Positions 25,260-34,077 of a DNA stretch of 50,688 bases are shown here, in pieces. The DNA is taken from contig JACAEI010000047.1 of assembly GCA_013388905.1 (NCBI GenBank), positions 1 to 50,688 of the forward strand, written 5' to 3'. The position numbers were made by a program, and so were the translations under genes. This stretch comes from Candidatus Bathyarchaeota archaeon. GTDB lineage: Archaea; Thermoproteota; Bathyarchaeia; Bathyarchaeales; Bathycorpusculaceae. The stretch's first letter is position 1. Each line of letters opens with the position of its first letter. Under the pieces are notes generated by a model that was not told the origin of the DNA, did not search any database, and saw only the letters and a program-made list of their open reading frames with translations.

Positions 25260-26657
25260 TTGAGCGAACATAATCATCCTTACATTCCAAATTCTCAAAA
25301 AGAAATTAAACAAGAAATGATGCGGGAAATAGGCATAAAAGGCATCGATGAGCTTTATGCGGATATTCCCAAAAAATACTCTCTAAAAAAACCTTTGAAC
25401 CTACCAGAAGCTTTATCAGAATTTGAGGTTAAGAAGCACATTGAAACTCTACTTGCAAAAAACAAAAGCAGCGACAACATGCCCATGTTTTTAGGGGCAG
25501 GATGCTGGCCCCACTACATTCCAGCAGTGGTGAAAGAAGTCATACAACGCAGCGAATTCTTAACAGCGTACACGCCATATCAGCCAGAAATCTCGCAGGG
25601 CATACTTCAAGCTCTTTTCGAATATCAAAGCATGATTTGTGAACTAGCCAGCATGGAAGTTGCCAATTGCTCCATGTACGATTGGGCGTCAGCCCTAGGT
25701 GAAGCAGCACGGATGGCAGTTCGCGTAACTGGGCGGAGAGAGATTCTGGTTCCAAAAATTATCCACCCAGAAAGGGCAGCTGCGTTGCAAGTTTACACTG
25801 AACCTGCTGAAATAATAATTGGGCAGGTAGCCTACGAAAAGAAAACTGGGCAAATCAGCTTAAACAACTTACGAGACAAAATCTCTGACAAAACCGCTGC
25901 TGTCTATATAGAAAATCCATCCTATTTGGGCTTTATTGAAACGCAAGTTGACGAAATAAGCAAAGAGGCAGATAACCACGATGCTCTTTTCATTGTAGGC
26001 ATAGATCCTACTTCACTTGGAGTTTTGAAGCCGCCAGGAGACTATGGCGCTGACATTGTTATTGGTGAGGCTCAACCACTTGGAAATGCTATGAATTTTG
26101 GCGGGCCACTCTTGGGGATTTTCGCTTGTCGAGACGATATGAGTTTGATTAGGCAGACGCCTGGGCGCATAATCGGGTTGACAACAACCATGGATGGCAG
26201 CCGGCAAGGTTTTTGCATGACTTTGCAGACAAGAGAACAGCACATCAGGCGAGAAAAAGCTACATCTAACATCTGCTCTAATGAGGCACTATGTGCTGTG
26301 GCCTCTGCTGTTTACATGGCGTTGCTTGGTCCTCAAGGAATTCGTGAGCTTGGCGAAACAATAGCGTACAATGTAAATTATGCTATGCATCTGCTTTCCG
26401 AAATTAATGGTGTTAAAGCACCAATTTTTGACAGTGCACATTTTAAGGAGTTCACAGTCAATTTTGACCAAGCTGAACTGAGCGTTAAGGAAGTTCATGA
26501 AAAGCTGTTACACAACAATATTCATGGCGGCAAGGATATTTCGAAAGAATTCCCAGAATTAGGCGAAACAGCTCTCTACTGCATAACTGAAATTCATTCG
26601 AAAAAAGAAATTGAACGCTTAGCAGAAGTTTTAGCGAAAATTGTTTCAAAAAGGTGA
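25260..26657 (+). CDS. gcvPA: Glycine decarboxylase P-protein, subunit 1
   Basis: The 465-residue protein matches the N-terminal half of glycine dehydrogenase: FLGAGCWPHYIPAVVKEVIQ, LTAYTPYQPEISQGILQALF, EYQSMICELASMEVANCSMY, and FGGPLLGIFACRD. With GcvPB it decarboxylates glycine using PLP and passes an aminomethyl group to lipoyl-GcvH. It starts with TTG after GGTGGGAG. The next gene follows after three bases. Confidence 0.95.
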   Translation: MSEHNHPYIPNSQKEIKQEMMREIGIKGIDELYADIPKKYSLKKPLNLPEALSEFEVKKHIETLLAKNKSSDNMPMFLGAGCWPHYIPAVVKEVIQRSEFLTAYTPYQPEISQGILQALFEYQSMICELASMEVANCSMYDWASALGEAARMAVRVTGRREILVPKIIHPERAAALQVYTEPAEIIIGQVAYEKKTGQISLNNLRDKISDKTAAVYIENPSYLGFIETQVDEISKEADNHDALFIVGIDPTSLGVLKPPGDYGADIVIGEAQPLGNAMNFGGPLLGIFACRDDMSLIRQTPGRIIGLTTTMDGSRQGFCMTLQTREQHIRREKATSNICSNEALCAVASAVYMALLGPQGIRELGETIAYNVNYAMHLLSEINGVKAPIFDSAHFKEFTVNFDQAELSVKEVHEKLLHNNIHGGKDISKEFPELGETALYCITEIHSKKEIERLAEVLAKIVSKR

Positions 26658-26660
26658 AAG

Positions 26661-28190
26661 ATGTGCATGTTTAAGCAAGCAAGTTGGAACCAGCCTGTAA
26701 TTTTCAATATGGGAAAAAATGGGCGTAGAGGGCACATTTTGCCAAAAGTGGAAGAAGACATCAGAAATGCTATTGATTTGGATTCATGCATACCAAAACA
26801 CATGCGACGCGAGAATCTGCCTAAGCTTCCAGAACTATCAGAAGTCGAAGTTGTCCGCCATTTTGTTCGCTTGTCAGAAATGAATTATGGCGTGGATTCT
26901 GGCTTGTATCCGCTTGGAAGTTGCACAATGAAGTACAATCCGAAGATAAATGACATGCTTGCAAGTCTTCCCACTATTGGCATGGTTCACCCCTATCAGG
27001 ATGAAGGCACTGTGCAAGGAATTCTGGAGATTCTCTACAAACTTGAGCGGTGGCTTGCCGAGATAACTGGCACCTACGAAGTTTGTTTACATCCAGCTGC
27101 TGGAGCGCACGGCGAGTTTTTAGGCACATTACTTATGTTGACATATCACAAAATGAACGGTGAATCTGAAAAGAGGCGCGAAGTAATTGTCCCTGACTCT
27201 GCTCATGGCACGAATCCCGCCAGCGCAACCATGGCAGGCTTCAATGTAATGGTTGTCCCGTCAGACGAAGATGGCTGCGTTGATTTAGAGGCTTTAAAAA
27301 GTGTGGTTTCTGAGAAAACAGCGGGTCTAATGCTGACTAATCCTAATACCCTTGGAATTTTTGAGAAAAACATCAGCGAAATAGCCAAGATTGTGCACGA
27401 AATCGGTGGCTTGCTATATTATGATGGAGCTAATTTGAATCCAATATTGGGCAAGGCGCGTCCCGGTGACATGGGTTTTGACATAGTTCACATAAACATC
27501 CACAAAACGTTTAGCACACCGCACGGAGGAGGCGGTCCCGGAGCCGGACCAGTTGGCGTTGCAAAAGAACTCGCCAAATTTTTGCCTGTTCCACGCATAG
27601 TTCTTGATAGCGAACGTTACAGCTTAGACTACAATAGACCGCATAGCATTGGAAAGATTCGAAGCTTTTATGGTAACATTGCCGTTTTACTGCGTGCTTA
27701 TGCATACATTTTGAGTTTAGGCTTCGATGGGCTGAAGGAAGTAGCTGAAATCTCTGTTTTAAATGCAAACTATCTGATGAAGAAGCTGAAAAAGATTAAG
27801 GGTTTAACTCTTCCTTACAATAGTAAAAAGCCAAGAAAACACGAATGCGTTTTCAGCGCTAAACTTCTTAAAAACGACACTGGAGTTTCAGCGCTAAACA
27901 TTGCAAAAAGACTGCTGGATTACGGCGTGCACGCACCTACAATCTATTTCCCACTGATTGTCGAGGAAGCTTTGATGATTGAGCCTACAGAATCTTTCGA
28001 AAAGGAAGAGCTTGACCGTTTCGCTGAAGTCATGCATGAAATCTGCGAAGAAGCATATAGGAACCCAGAAAATGTTTTGAACGCGCCGCATAATACGGCT
28101 GTTTCCAGACTGGATGAAGTGAAGGCTTCACATCCCAAGACTATGGCGTTGAGCTGGCGCATGTATCTCAAAAAGAATAAACAAAAATGA
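26661..28190 (+). CDS. gcvPB: Glycine decarboxylase P-protein, subunit 2
   Basis: The 509-residue protein has the PLP-lysine 282 in HINIHKTFSTPHGGGGPG, with PLGSCTMKYNPK (85-95), HPAAGAHGEF, VPDSAHGTNPASATMAG and LTNPNTLGIFE. It is the catalytic half of split archaeal P-protein and pairs with the preceding gene. The reading frame starts ATGTGCATG, so a start two codons later is possible; GGTGA lies upstream. GcvT, GcvH and the lipoamide dehydrogenase are not in the window. Confidence 0.95.
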   Translation: MCMFKQASWNQPVIFNMGKNGRRGHILPKVEEDIRNAIDLDSCIPKHMRRENLPKLPELSEVEVVRHFVRLSEMNYGVDSGLYPLGSCTMKYNPKINDMLASLPTIGMVHPYQDEGTVQGILEILYKLERWLAEITGTYEVCLHPAAGAHGEFLGTLLMLTYHKMNGESEKRREVIVPDSAHGTNPASATMAGFNVMVVPSDEDGCVDLEALKSVVSEKTAGLMLTNPNTLGIFEKNISEIAKIVHEIGGLLYYDGANLNPILGKARPGDMGFDIVHINIHKTFSTPHGGGGPGAGPVGVAKELAKFLPVPRIVLDSERYSLDYNRPHSIGKIRSFYGNIAVLLRAYAYILSLGFDGLKEVAEISVLNANYLMKKLKKIKGLTLPYNSKKPRKHECVFSAKLLKNDTGVSALNIAKRLLDYGVHAPTIYFPLIVEEALMIEPTESFEKEELDRFAEVMHEICEEAYRNPENVLNAPHNTAVSRLDEVKASHPKTMALSWRMYLKKNKQK

Positions 28191-28352
28191 CACTCTAATT
28201 TTTTCACCTAACTCACTGCATGCTCGATTCAGACAACAACTCTAAATTCCTCGATTTTGCAATGTATACTCGTAATATCAGCAAAATTTGTAGTTCCATG
28301 GTAATAGTTTATATGGTGCAACAACGGTTAGTCATCAAAGAAAAGTGGAAGT

Positions 28353-28655
28353 GTGAGATATTTGACAGAACTAGAAGATAAAGTGCGAGAAGCTGTTGGC
28401 AAACTTATTGACCCGGAAACGGGCTTAAGTTTTGCTGAGATGAATCTGGTTGCAGCCGTTAAAGAGCAAGAGCCTGGAGTTGTTGAAGTAGATTTTGTTC
28501 CTTCAAGCCCATTCTGCCCAATCGCATTCAAACTCGCAGTAGACGTTAAAAAAGCAGCGACGACGGTTGCTGGTGTCAAGAAAGTCTTTGTTCACTGCCG
28601 CGGACATATGATGGAACAGCAAATCAATGAGATGGTGAACAAGGAACAGCAATAA
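28353..28655 (+). CDS. MIP18/DUF59-family Fe-S assembly-like protein
   Basis: The 100-residue protein has the DUF59 pattern: KVREAVGKLIDPETGLSFAE, VEVDFVPSSPFCPIAFKLAV, and a conserved cysteine in PFCP. Members (PaaD, SufT, MIP18) help load Fe-S clusters on target proteins. The family usually reads DPE followed by a short conserved stretch, as here. The GTG start is chosen; a TTG four codons in is an alternative. It has a TATA-like TTTATAT about 45 bases upstream and lies 45 bases before the DUF2099 gene. Confidence 0.8.
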   Translation: MRYLTELEDKVREAVGKLIDPETGLSFAEMNLVAAVKEQEPGVVEVDFVPSSPFCPIAFKLAVDVKKAATTVAGVKKVFVHCRGHMMEQQINEMVNKEQQ

Positions 28656-28702
28656 TAGTGCAGTCAGCTTATTCACATAGTTTAACGCTAGAGTTGTAGT
28701 TG

Positions 28703-29599
28703 ATGCGTGTTAAAGGCGAACACGAAATCTACTGTTGCGGCGCTAGAGTGAAGATTTCAGAAAGAGGGATAAAAGTTCTAACAGAACCCACAGTTGCATA
28801 TTGTCCACTACATGAGACAATATATGGAACCAGAAAGATTAATGCTGATGCTGTGCGGAAGAGTGTGGAAAAGAAAATTGCTGGCTATGGCTTTTGCTGT
28901 GCAAATCGCGTTTTTGACGCTGAGCCTGTAGTAGCTTATGGCGCTTCGGAGATGATGCGTGTTTGGCTTGAGAAAGGACTTATTGATTGCGCAGTGATTG
29001 TTTGCGAGGGCGCTGGAACAGTTATGACAACGAATGGTAAACTTGTGCAGTCAATCGGTGCACGGTTAACGGGCATAGTGAAAACTTCGCCTATTCGTGG
29101 GGTTATTGAACGTATCCAAATGGAGAACGGTGTTATTCTAGACGAGATAGGTGCACAAATTGACCAAGTTGAAGGTGTAAAACGAGCATTCGATTTGGGT
29201 TTTAGACGTCTTGCTGTAAGTGTTGTTGGCTTCCATGCGAACATCATAAGTGAAATCAAGAAATGGGAAGCCAAAGCGAAAGCAGACGTTTTAGTTTTTT
29301 CTGTATGCAACACATGTGTAAACGAACTGCAAGTGAAGCATATATTTGAGGCGGATATTGTCTGTGCAAGTGCTTCGAAGATACTTCGAGAAAAAATCGG
29401 CGCTAAACCACTGCTACAGCTGGGCGCGACGATACCGGTTTATGTGCTAACCAAGAAGGGCAAAAGACTCGTTTTGGCATATCTGTCTGAATTCGAGGAC
29501 AAACTTGTAATTTTTAGAACAAGCAAGCTCCCATATCAAACAATAGACAGAGGTCCAAAACTTAGGGCTGAGGAGAAACCAAAACACTTAAGTGTTTAG
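28703..29599 (+). CDS. DUF2099 / methanogenesis marker protein 8 homologue
   Basis: The 298-residue protein has the DUF2099 order of motifs: EPTVAYCPLHETIYG near the start, FCCANRVFDAEPVVAYGASE, the strongly conserved AVIVCEGAGTVMTTNGKLVQ then SIGARLTGIVKTSPI, and ILDEIGAQIDQVEGVKRAFD. Two or more cysteines (CPL, CC, CNTC) may hold a metal or cluster. In methanogens it is one of the conserved marker genes of unknown biochemical role. ATG is preceded in frame by TTG. No methanogenesis gene is visible in the window, so its role here may differ. Confidence 0.8.
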   Translation: MRVKGEHEIYCCGARVKISERGIKVLTEPTVAYCPLHETIYGTRKINADAVRKSVEKKIAGYGFCCANRVFDAEPVVAYGASEMMRVWLEKGLIDCAVIVCEGAGTVMTTNGKLVQSIGARLTGIVKTSPIRGVIERIQMENGVILDEIGAQIDQVEGVKRAFDLGFRRLAVSVVGFHANIISEIKKWEAKAKADVLVFSVCNTCVNELQVKHIFEADIVCASASKILREKIGAKPLLQLGATIPVYVLTKKGKRLVLAYLSEFEDKLVIFRTSKLPYQTIDRGPKLRAEEKPKHLSV

Positions 29600-29644
29600 G
29601 GTAATGTTATCTGTGTTGTTAAATATAAGGGAAGTTGAGTAAAT

Positions 29645-30118
29645 TTGGCTGTTGAAAGTTTCTCTGGAAGCAGACAACCAGTAGACGTGAAAGTAGGCGA
29701 ATTAACACCCGCCTCAAGAGCCGTAAATGTAAAAGCAAAAGTAATCTCAAAAACCGAAGTTCGAAACATAACCGCTGGAAGAGACGGAGCACCACACCGT
29801 GTTTCTGATGCTTTAGTAGGCGACGAAACAGGCTGCGTTTACCTAACGCTTTGGGATGATAACATTGAAAAAGTAAATGAAGGCAGCACTATAACAATTG
29901 GAAATGGCTATGTAACATTGTTCAGAGGCAACATGCGATTGAATATTGGCAAATACGGCACATTGGAAATCGCCAAAGAACCGCTTGAGGTTGAAGTAAA
30001 CACAGAAAATAACATGTCCAGCAAAGTTTACGAACAAGAAAGACGACCATTCAGACGAGGCCCAAGAAGAGACTTCGGCGGAAGAGAAAGAAGGGGCGGC
30101 TTCAGAAGAAGATACTAA
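29645..30118 (+). CDS. Single OB-fold ssDNA-binding protein with basic tail
   Basis: The 157-residue protein has an RPA/SSB-type OB fold (KVGELTPASRAVNVKAKVIS, VSDALVGDETGCVYLTLWDD, VNEGSTITIGNGYVTLFRGN, MRLNIGKYGTLEIA) as in crenarchaeal SSB, then a flexible tail rich in Arg, Gly and Phe (RRPFRRGPRRDFGGRERRGG). Bacterial and crenarchaeal SSBs usually carry acidic tails; this basic RG-rich tail suggests RNA or general nucleic-acid binding instead, or alongside ssDNA. The TTG start is favoured by position. Coding strand rich in A and C. Confidence 0.85.
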   Translation: MAVESFSGSRQPVDVKVGELTPASRAVNVKAKVISKTEVRNITAGRDGAPHRVSDALVGDETGCVYLTLWDDNIEKVNEGSTITIGNGYVTLFRGNMRLNIGKYGTLEIAKEPLEVEVNTENNMSSKVYEQERRPFRRGPRRDFGGRERRGGFRRRY

Positions 30119-30235
30119 CCGTTTACATTAATGAAACAATTCACACTTTTAGTTCTCTGACGAACATACGCTAGTCTCTTTATCATCAACGTAATCATTC
30201 ATCGAGTCATTTCTGAGTAGACTGTATTACCTCAT

Positions 30236-30601
30236 TCAGATATGCCAAAAAGTCACAATCTTTTCTTCGTATTCTATTCCAAGCTTCTGACAAAGGCTCT
30301 TCATAGTTGCTTTTTCTATGACCGTTGCGCCTACTCCAAAAATTTTTCTCAAACCTTCCACGAAAACTTCTGGCTTATTGGCAATATCCTCTCTTTTAAG
30401 CGCATACAAGTTTTGAAGGTGAAAATATACGGCTTTTCTTCCGCTTTCACCACGTGTTAGCAAGCCTTCATCTACAGCCTCGAGCAAAATTTGCTTGAAA
30501 AAGTTTTGTGACTCGCTCAAGGCTTTCACCGTTAAAGTTCTCTTGCGCTGTGGTGTAGCTAAAAAGCACATCTCCGACTGTATTAGATAAAATGCCAGCA
30601 T
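30236..30601 (-). CDS. NitrOD5-like (DUF3227) small protein
   Basis: Most of this 121-residue protein (FFKQILLEAVDEGLLTRGES, GRKAVYFHLQNLYALKREDI, KPEVFVEGLRKIFGVGATVI, EKATMKSLCQKLGI) resembles the archaeal NitrOD5 domain, an output domain described in thaumarchaeal signalling proteins. Its function is not established. The first 10 residues may be extra; a start at the internal ATG (MCFLATPQ) is preceded by CGGAG, too close for a standard site. It is a free-standing single-domain version. Confidence 0.6.
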   Translation of the reverse strand: MLAFYLIQSEMCFLATPQRKRTLTVKALSESQNFFKQILLEAVDEGLLTRGESGRKAVYFHLQNLYALKREDIANKPEVFVEGLRKIFGVGATVIEKATMKSLCQKLGIEYEEKIVTFWHI

Positions 30602-30790
30602 TAATCAACAATCAAGATTTTCCCAATTTTCCCCTCAAAAAGATTAAAAGACCTAGAAGTGAAACTGAAAACAAAGTAAGTCATGAATGATTTGCAATTT
30701 AACCTTATTTTTGACTTCTGAATCAAAAATATGTATTTAAAGTAATTGAGCGCGTTCCCAAGAGATTTTCTTTTGAAACACACCACAATC

Positions 30791-30797
30791 TTTAAAG
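30791..30797 (+). promoter_or_regulatory. TATA box before the malic enzyme gene
   Basis: TTTAAAG lies about 50 bases before the ATG at 30845; transcription from about 30820 would give a short leader containing GGGAGAAGG. Confidence 0.4.
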
Positions 30798-30844
30798 CTC
30801 TAATATCAGAAAGACATGAATTCTCACTAAGGGAGAAGGCTATC

Positions 30845-32227
30845 ATGTCTAAAACGAAAAAGGAAGAAAGAAAACCCACTGTGGAGGAACTGTTAGCTAA
30901 GGCGAAAAAGCCTTCAATGTTGGCTACACCAATGCACAAGTTTTATGAAGGAAAAGTTCAAGTGATGCCCAAATGCGCCATAACAAGTCCCAAAGACTTC
31001 GCAATCTGGTATACACCAGGCGTTGCTGTTCCCTGCAAGGAAATACAGGCAAATAAGGACAAGTCCTTCGAGCTCACAAACCGCTGGAACTACGTAGCAG
31101 TGGTTTCAGATGGCACTCGAGTTTTGGGCTTAGGCGACATTGGACCAGAAGCAGCCATGCCTGTCATGGAAGGAAAAGCATTGCTCTTCAAATACCTCGG
31201 CGGCGTTGACGCATTTCCAATATGCCTAAAAACCAAAGACCCAGAAGAGATAATTCACGCATGCGAGCTTATTGAACCAAGCTTCGGCGGCATCAACCTG
31301 GAAGATATCGAAAAACCAAAATGTTTTCATGTTCTGGAAGAAACACGAAAGCGCTTGCAGATTCCAGTCTGGCATGACGACCAGCAAGGAACAGCCACAG
31401 TAATATTGGCTGGATTAATAAACGCGTTCAAAATAGTTGGCAAAAAACCCACCAACAGCCTTATAACCCTCATAGGCGCAGGTTCAGCCAACCTTAGAAC
31501 CGCTTACGTCCTGATTAGATGGGGAATGAAGCCGGGCAACATAATTCTCGTAGATACTAAAGGCATAATTTATCCTGGCAGAAAAGACATAACGAAAGAA
31601 GAAGACCCATGGAAATATGAGTTGGCGCAAAAGACAAACAGTGAAGGCAGAACAGGAGATATATCCAAAGCCTTCAAAGATGTGGATGCTGTAGTAGCTG
31701 CATCAAAGCCAGGACCAGACACTATAAAGAAAGAATGGATAACCACAATGGCAAACAAATCAATAGTCTTTGCATGTGCAAATCCGATACCGGAAATTTG
31801 GCCATGGGAAGCTAAAGAAGCCGGAGCACAAATAGTAGCTACTGGTAGAAGCGACTTTCCAAATCAAGTCAACAACAGTCTAGGCTTTCCCGCTATATTC
31901 CGAGGCGTCTTGGACGTTAAAGCCAAAACCGTAACAGACGACATGTGTATAGCTGCTGCCCAAGAACTGGCGAAATTTGCAGAAGAACGCGGGATGCATG
32001 AAGAGGACATTCTGCCACGAATGGAGGAGTGGGAAGTCTTCCCACGAGAAGCAGTTGCATGCGCATTGAAGTCCATAGAACAAGGCGTGGCAAGAGTCAA
32101 ACTAAGCAGAAAAGAGCTTTATGAACGGGCTGTTGCGATAATTCGAAATGCTAGAGAATCTACGAAAGCTCTGATGAAAGAAGGTTTAATAAAGCAGCCG
32201 CCGCCAGAAGAAAATCTGTTAAAGTAA
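30845..32227 (+). CDS. maeB: Malic enzyme (oxaloacetate-decarboxylating)
   Basis: The protein of 460 residues has the malic enzyme signature: CAITSPKDFAIWYTPGVAVP, VVSDGTRVLGLGDIGPEAAM, VWHDDQQGTATVILAGLINA, and a Rossmann LIGAGSANLRTAYVLI. It converts malate to pyruvate and CO2 with NAD(P). I start at the ATG preceded by GGGAGAAGG; a 33-residue extension to an upstream non-ATG codon is unlikely. The phosphotransacetylase-like C-terminal domain of large bacterial MaeB is absent. Confidence 0.94.
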   Translation: MSKTKKEERKPTVEELLAKAKKPSMLATPMHKFYEGKVQVMPKCAITSPKDFAIWYTPGVAVPCKEIQANKDKSFELTNRWNYVAVVSDGTRVLGLGDIGPEAAMPVMEGKALLFKYLGGVDAFPICLKTKDPEEIIHACELIEPSFGGINLEDIEKPKCFHVLEETRKRLQIPVWHDDQQGTATVILAGLINAFKIVGKKPTNSLITLIGAGSANLRTAYVLIRWGMKPGNIILVDTKGIIYPGRKDITKEEDPWKYELAQKTNSEGRTGDISKAFKDVDAVVAASKPGPDTIKKEWITTMANKSIVFACANPIPEIWPWEAKEAGAQIVATGRSDFPNQVNNSLGFPAIFRGVLDVKAKTVTDDMCIAAAQELAKFAEERGMHEEDILPRMEEWEVFPREAVACALKSIEQGVARVKLSRKELYERAVAIIRNARESTKALMKEGLIKQPPPEENLLK

Positions 32228-32326
32228 GATATAGTCACAAAAAATACTAAATTTCCGTCTTTTTATTTGGAAAATTCAGAAAATTATTTAAACTCTTCCA
32301 TAGAACATAGGGGTAGGGAGAAGAAT

Positions 32327-32800
32327 ATGCGTTCCGACTACGCACTCTACATAGTAGCAGTAATATTTTTCCTCATAACCACACTATCATTTGCATTAGC
32401 GACTGAACTCGAAAGAAACTTGTGGATTGTAACAACCACCGTTCTAGGGTTACTCTTTCTGGGACTTGGCTATACTCAGCGACCAAAAATTCAAACAGCA
32501 CCTGCAGCACCACAACCAGCACAACCTACAACACCAGCGCCAACACCAATAGTCACGGAGACGGTGAAAGAAGAAAAGATGGAACCTGTGGCTGAAATTG
32601 TGCCATCACCAAAACTGGAGCTTACAGCAGTGAAGGGTATAAAGGCAAAGCGCTCAGAACAGTTAAAGTCAATAGGCATAAGTAATGTTGAAGAGTTGGC
32701 AAATGCTTCAGCTGAAGACGTGGCTAATAAATTGAAGATTTCGCCAAAAATTACTGGAAGATGGATTGAAGAAGCAAAGCGGCTTACGAGGAAATCCTAA
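32327..32800 (+). CDS. Membrane protein with helix-hairpin-helix tail
   Basis: The 157-residue protein has two membrane helices (about 6-27 and 32-50), a Pro/Ala/Thr-rich linker (about 56-78), and a C-terminal helix-hairpin-helix-like domain (LTAVKGIKAKRSEQLKSIGI then SNVEELANASAEDVANKL) of the DUF4332/HhH_5 type. The ATG follows GGGGTAGGGAGAAG, so the longer frame is rejected. HhH domains bind DNA or act as protein modules; tethering one to the membrane suggests a nucleoid or scaffold role, which is inference. It is 99 bases after malic enzyme with its own TATA-like ATTATTTAAAC. Confidence 0.8.
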   Translation: MRSDYALYIVAVIFFLITTLSFALATELERNLWIVTTTVLGLLFLGLGYTQRPKIQTAPAAPQPAQPTTPAPTPIVTETVKEEKMEPVAEIVPSPKLELTAVKGIKAKRSEQLKSIGISNVEELANASAEDVANKLKISPKITGRWIEEAKRLTRKS

Positions 32801-32821
32801 AAGCGATAAAAAGCGAAAGTG

Positions 32822-33121
32822 CTAGTTCACAATTCGCAAGATTCTTACTATGTTCCTTCTTTCCAAGCGCCGTATAGCATCCAAAAATTCGTTCTTTTTC
32901 TTTCCAGATAATTTGAAGTTTTGGAGCATATCTTTTATTGGCATTTCTGACTTTCCAAAACCAATAATGTTTCTATGAAGATTTTTCACTATCAGCCGTT
33001 CTAGTCTTCCACATCTCCAAGTGGTGTCGCGAATCAGAACTACAATTGCCTTTGCAAGTGTATTGTTTTCACCACTTCGCTTTTTAACCAAAACCCTCAC
33101 ACCACTATCTTTTAGTAGCAA
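32822..33121 (-). CDS. Small basic conserved-looking hypothetical protein
   Basis: A 99-residue frame starting with TTG (or GTG at 33100) encodes a basic protein ending KKKNEFLDAIRRLERRNIVR plus ILRIVN, which looks like the last helices and wing of a small winged helix. No start signal is strong. It is divergent from the PPC-domain gene and convergent with the membrane/HhH gene. It could be a genuine DNA-binding protein; I am not certain that it is translated. Confidence 0.45.
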   Translation of the reverse strand: MLLKDSGVRVLVKKRSGENNTLAKAIVVLIRDTTWRCGRLERLIVKNLHRNIIGFGKSEMPIKDMLQNFKLSGKKKNEFLDAIRRLERRNIVRILRIVN

Positions 33122-33171
33122 ACGTTTTTAGGGTTTACGCATTAAATTGAGAGAAATAAGGAGAAGAGAAC

Positions 33172-33597
33172 ATGCAAGAAGGGCAAATTGGGCGAATCTG
33201 CTTTTTCCGCTTGAAGGAAGGCGAGGACCTAGCTGAAGCAATCAAAAAGAGGGCAGAAGAATGTCATGTAAAAGCTGGAATCCTCATTTTAATTGGAAGC
33301 GTGAAGGAAGTGGTTTTAGGATACTATAAGGATGGACAATACAAGTCTATTTGGTTAAACGAACCTTTGGAAATAGCTTCTGGTATGGGCAATATAGCGG
33401 TTGACGAGAAAGGTGAGGTAATCATTCATGCACATTTGGTTGTTTCAAACGAAAAGGGCGAGTCTTTTGGCGGTCACTTAATGAAGGGCACCTATATTGG
33501 CGTAATGGCAGAGCTCGTCGTAATTGAAGCTTTAAACGTTAATTTGCAAAGGATTTTTGACGAAAGAACCAAGCTGAGACTATTAAATCTAAGCTAA
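33172..33597 (+). CDS. PPC/DUF296-domain protein
   Basis: The 141-residue protein matches the PPC (plant and prokaryote conserved, DUF296) domain: RICFFRLKEGEDLAEAIKKR, AGILILIGSVKEVVLGYY, and the histidine cluster VIIHAHLVVSNEKG...FGGHLMKG, which binds metal in structures of the family. In plants the domain is fused to AT-hooks; in archaea and bacteria it stands alone with unknown function. It ends overlapping the convergent acetyltransferase gene by nine bases. Confidence 0.87.
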   Translation: MQEGQIGRICFFRLKEGEDLAEAIKKRAEECHVKAGILILIGSVKEVVLGYYKDGQYKSIWLNEPLEIASGMGNIAVDEKGEVIIHAHLVVSNEKGESFGGHLMKGTYIGVMAELVVIEALNVNLQRIFDERTKLRLLNLS

Positions 33598-34050
33598 ATC
33601 TTTTTTTAGGTATATTCCGTGGGCATTTCCGTAGTAGCCTTTTAGTTTTGCCACTTTTTGATATCCGAGTTTTTGATAAAGCCTTATCGCGGCGACGTTG
33701 TCTTCTCTCACTTCGAGATGCGAGGATTTAACGCCTTTCTCTTTAAAGATCCTTTCAATTTCTATCAAGAGCTCTTTGGCGATTCCTTTGCGGCGGTGGG
33801 CAGGCAAAACATCTACTGTCAATATATGTCCAGCTAAAGCGTTTTTTTCAGGGTATATCATTCCTATGATGAAGCCTATGATTTCACTGTTTAGTTTGGC
33901 AATAAGACTCACAGAGTTGTAGTCTGTCAGTAAATGAGCAATTTGGTGCTTAGTGAAGGTTTCTTTTTTGAAACATTCCGTCTCGATTTCATACAGTCTG
34001 TCTAATTGTCGAATTGAGGCGTCTTCTATTGTTAAAGTCGTATTGCACAT
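33589..34050 (-). CDS. rimI: RimI/NAA10-like N-acetyltransferase
   Basis: The 153-residue GNAT protein shows the acetyl-CoA loop VLPAHRRKGIAKELLIEIER and the end motif SHLEVREDNVAAIRLYQKLG and YQKVAKLKGYYGNAHGIYLK, typical of archaeal N-alpha-acetyltransferases. It likely acetylates protein N-termini. The start is ATG at the end of a short AT-rich leader. It is downstream of the UPF0104 gene on the same strand with a 27-base gap. Confidence 0.87.
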   Translation of the reverse strand: MCNTTLTIEDASIRQLDRLYEIETECFKKETFTKHQIAHLLTDYNSVSLIAKLNSEIIGFIIGMIYPEKNALAGHILTVDVLPAHRRKGIAKELLIEIERIFKEKGVKSSHLEVREDNVAAIRLYQKLGYQKVAKLKGYYGNAHGIYLKKDLA

Positions 34051-34077
34051 CCTTTAAAAATAAGTTGCATGTGGAAT

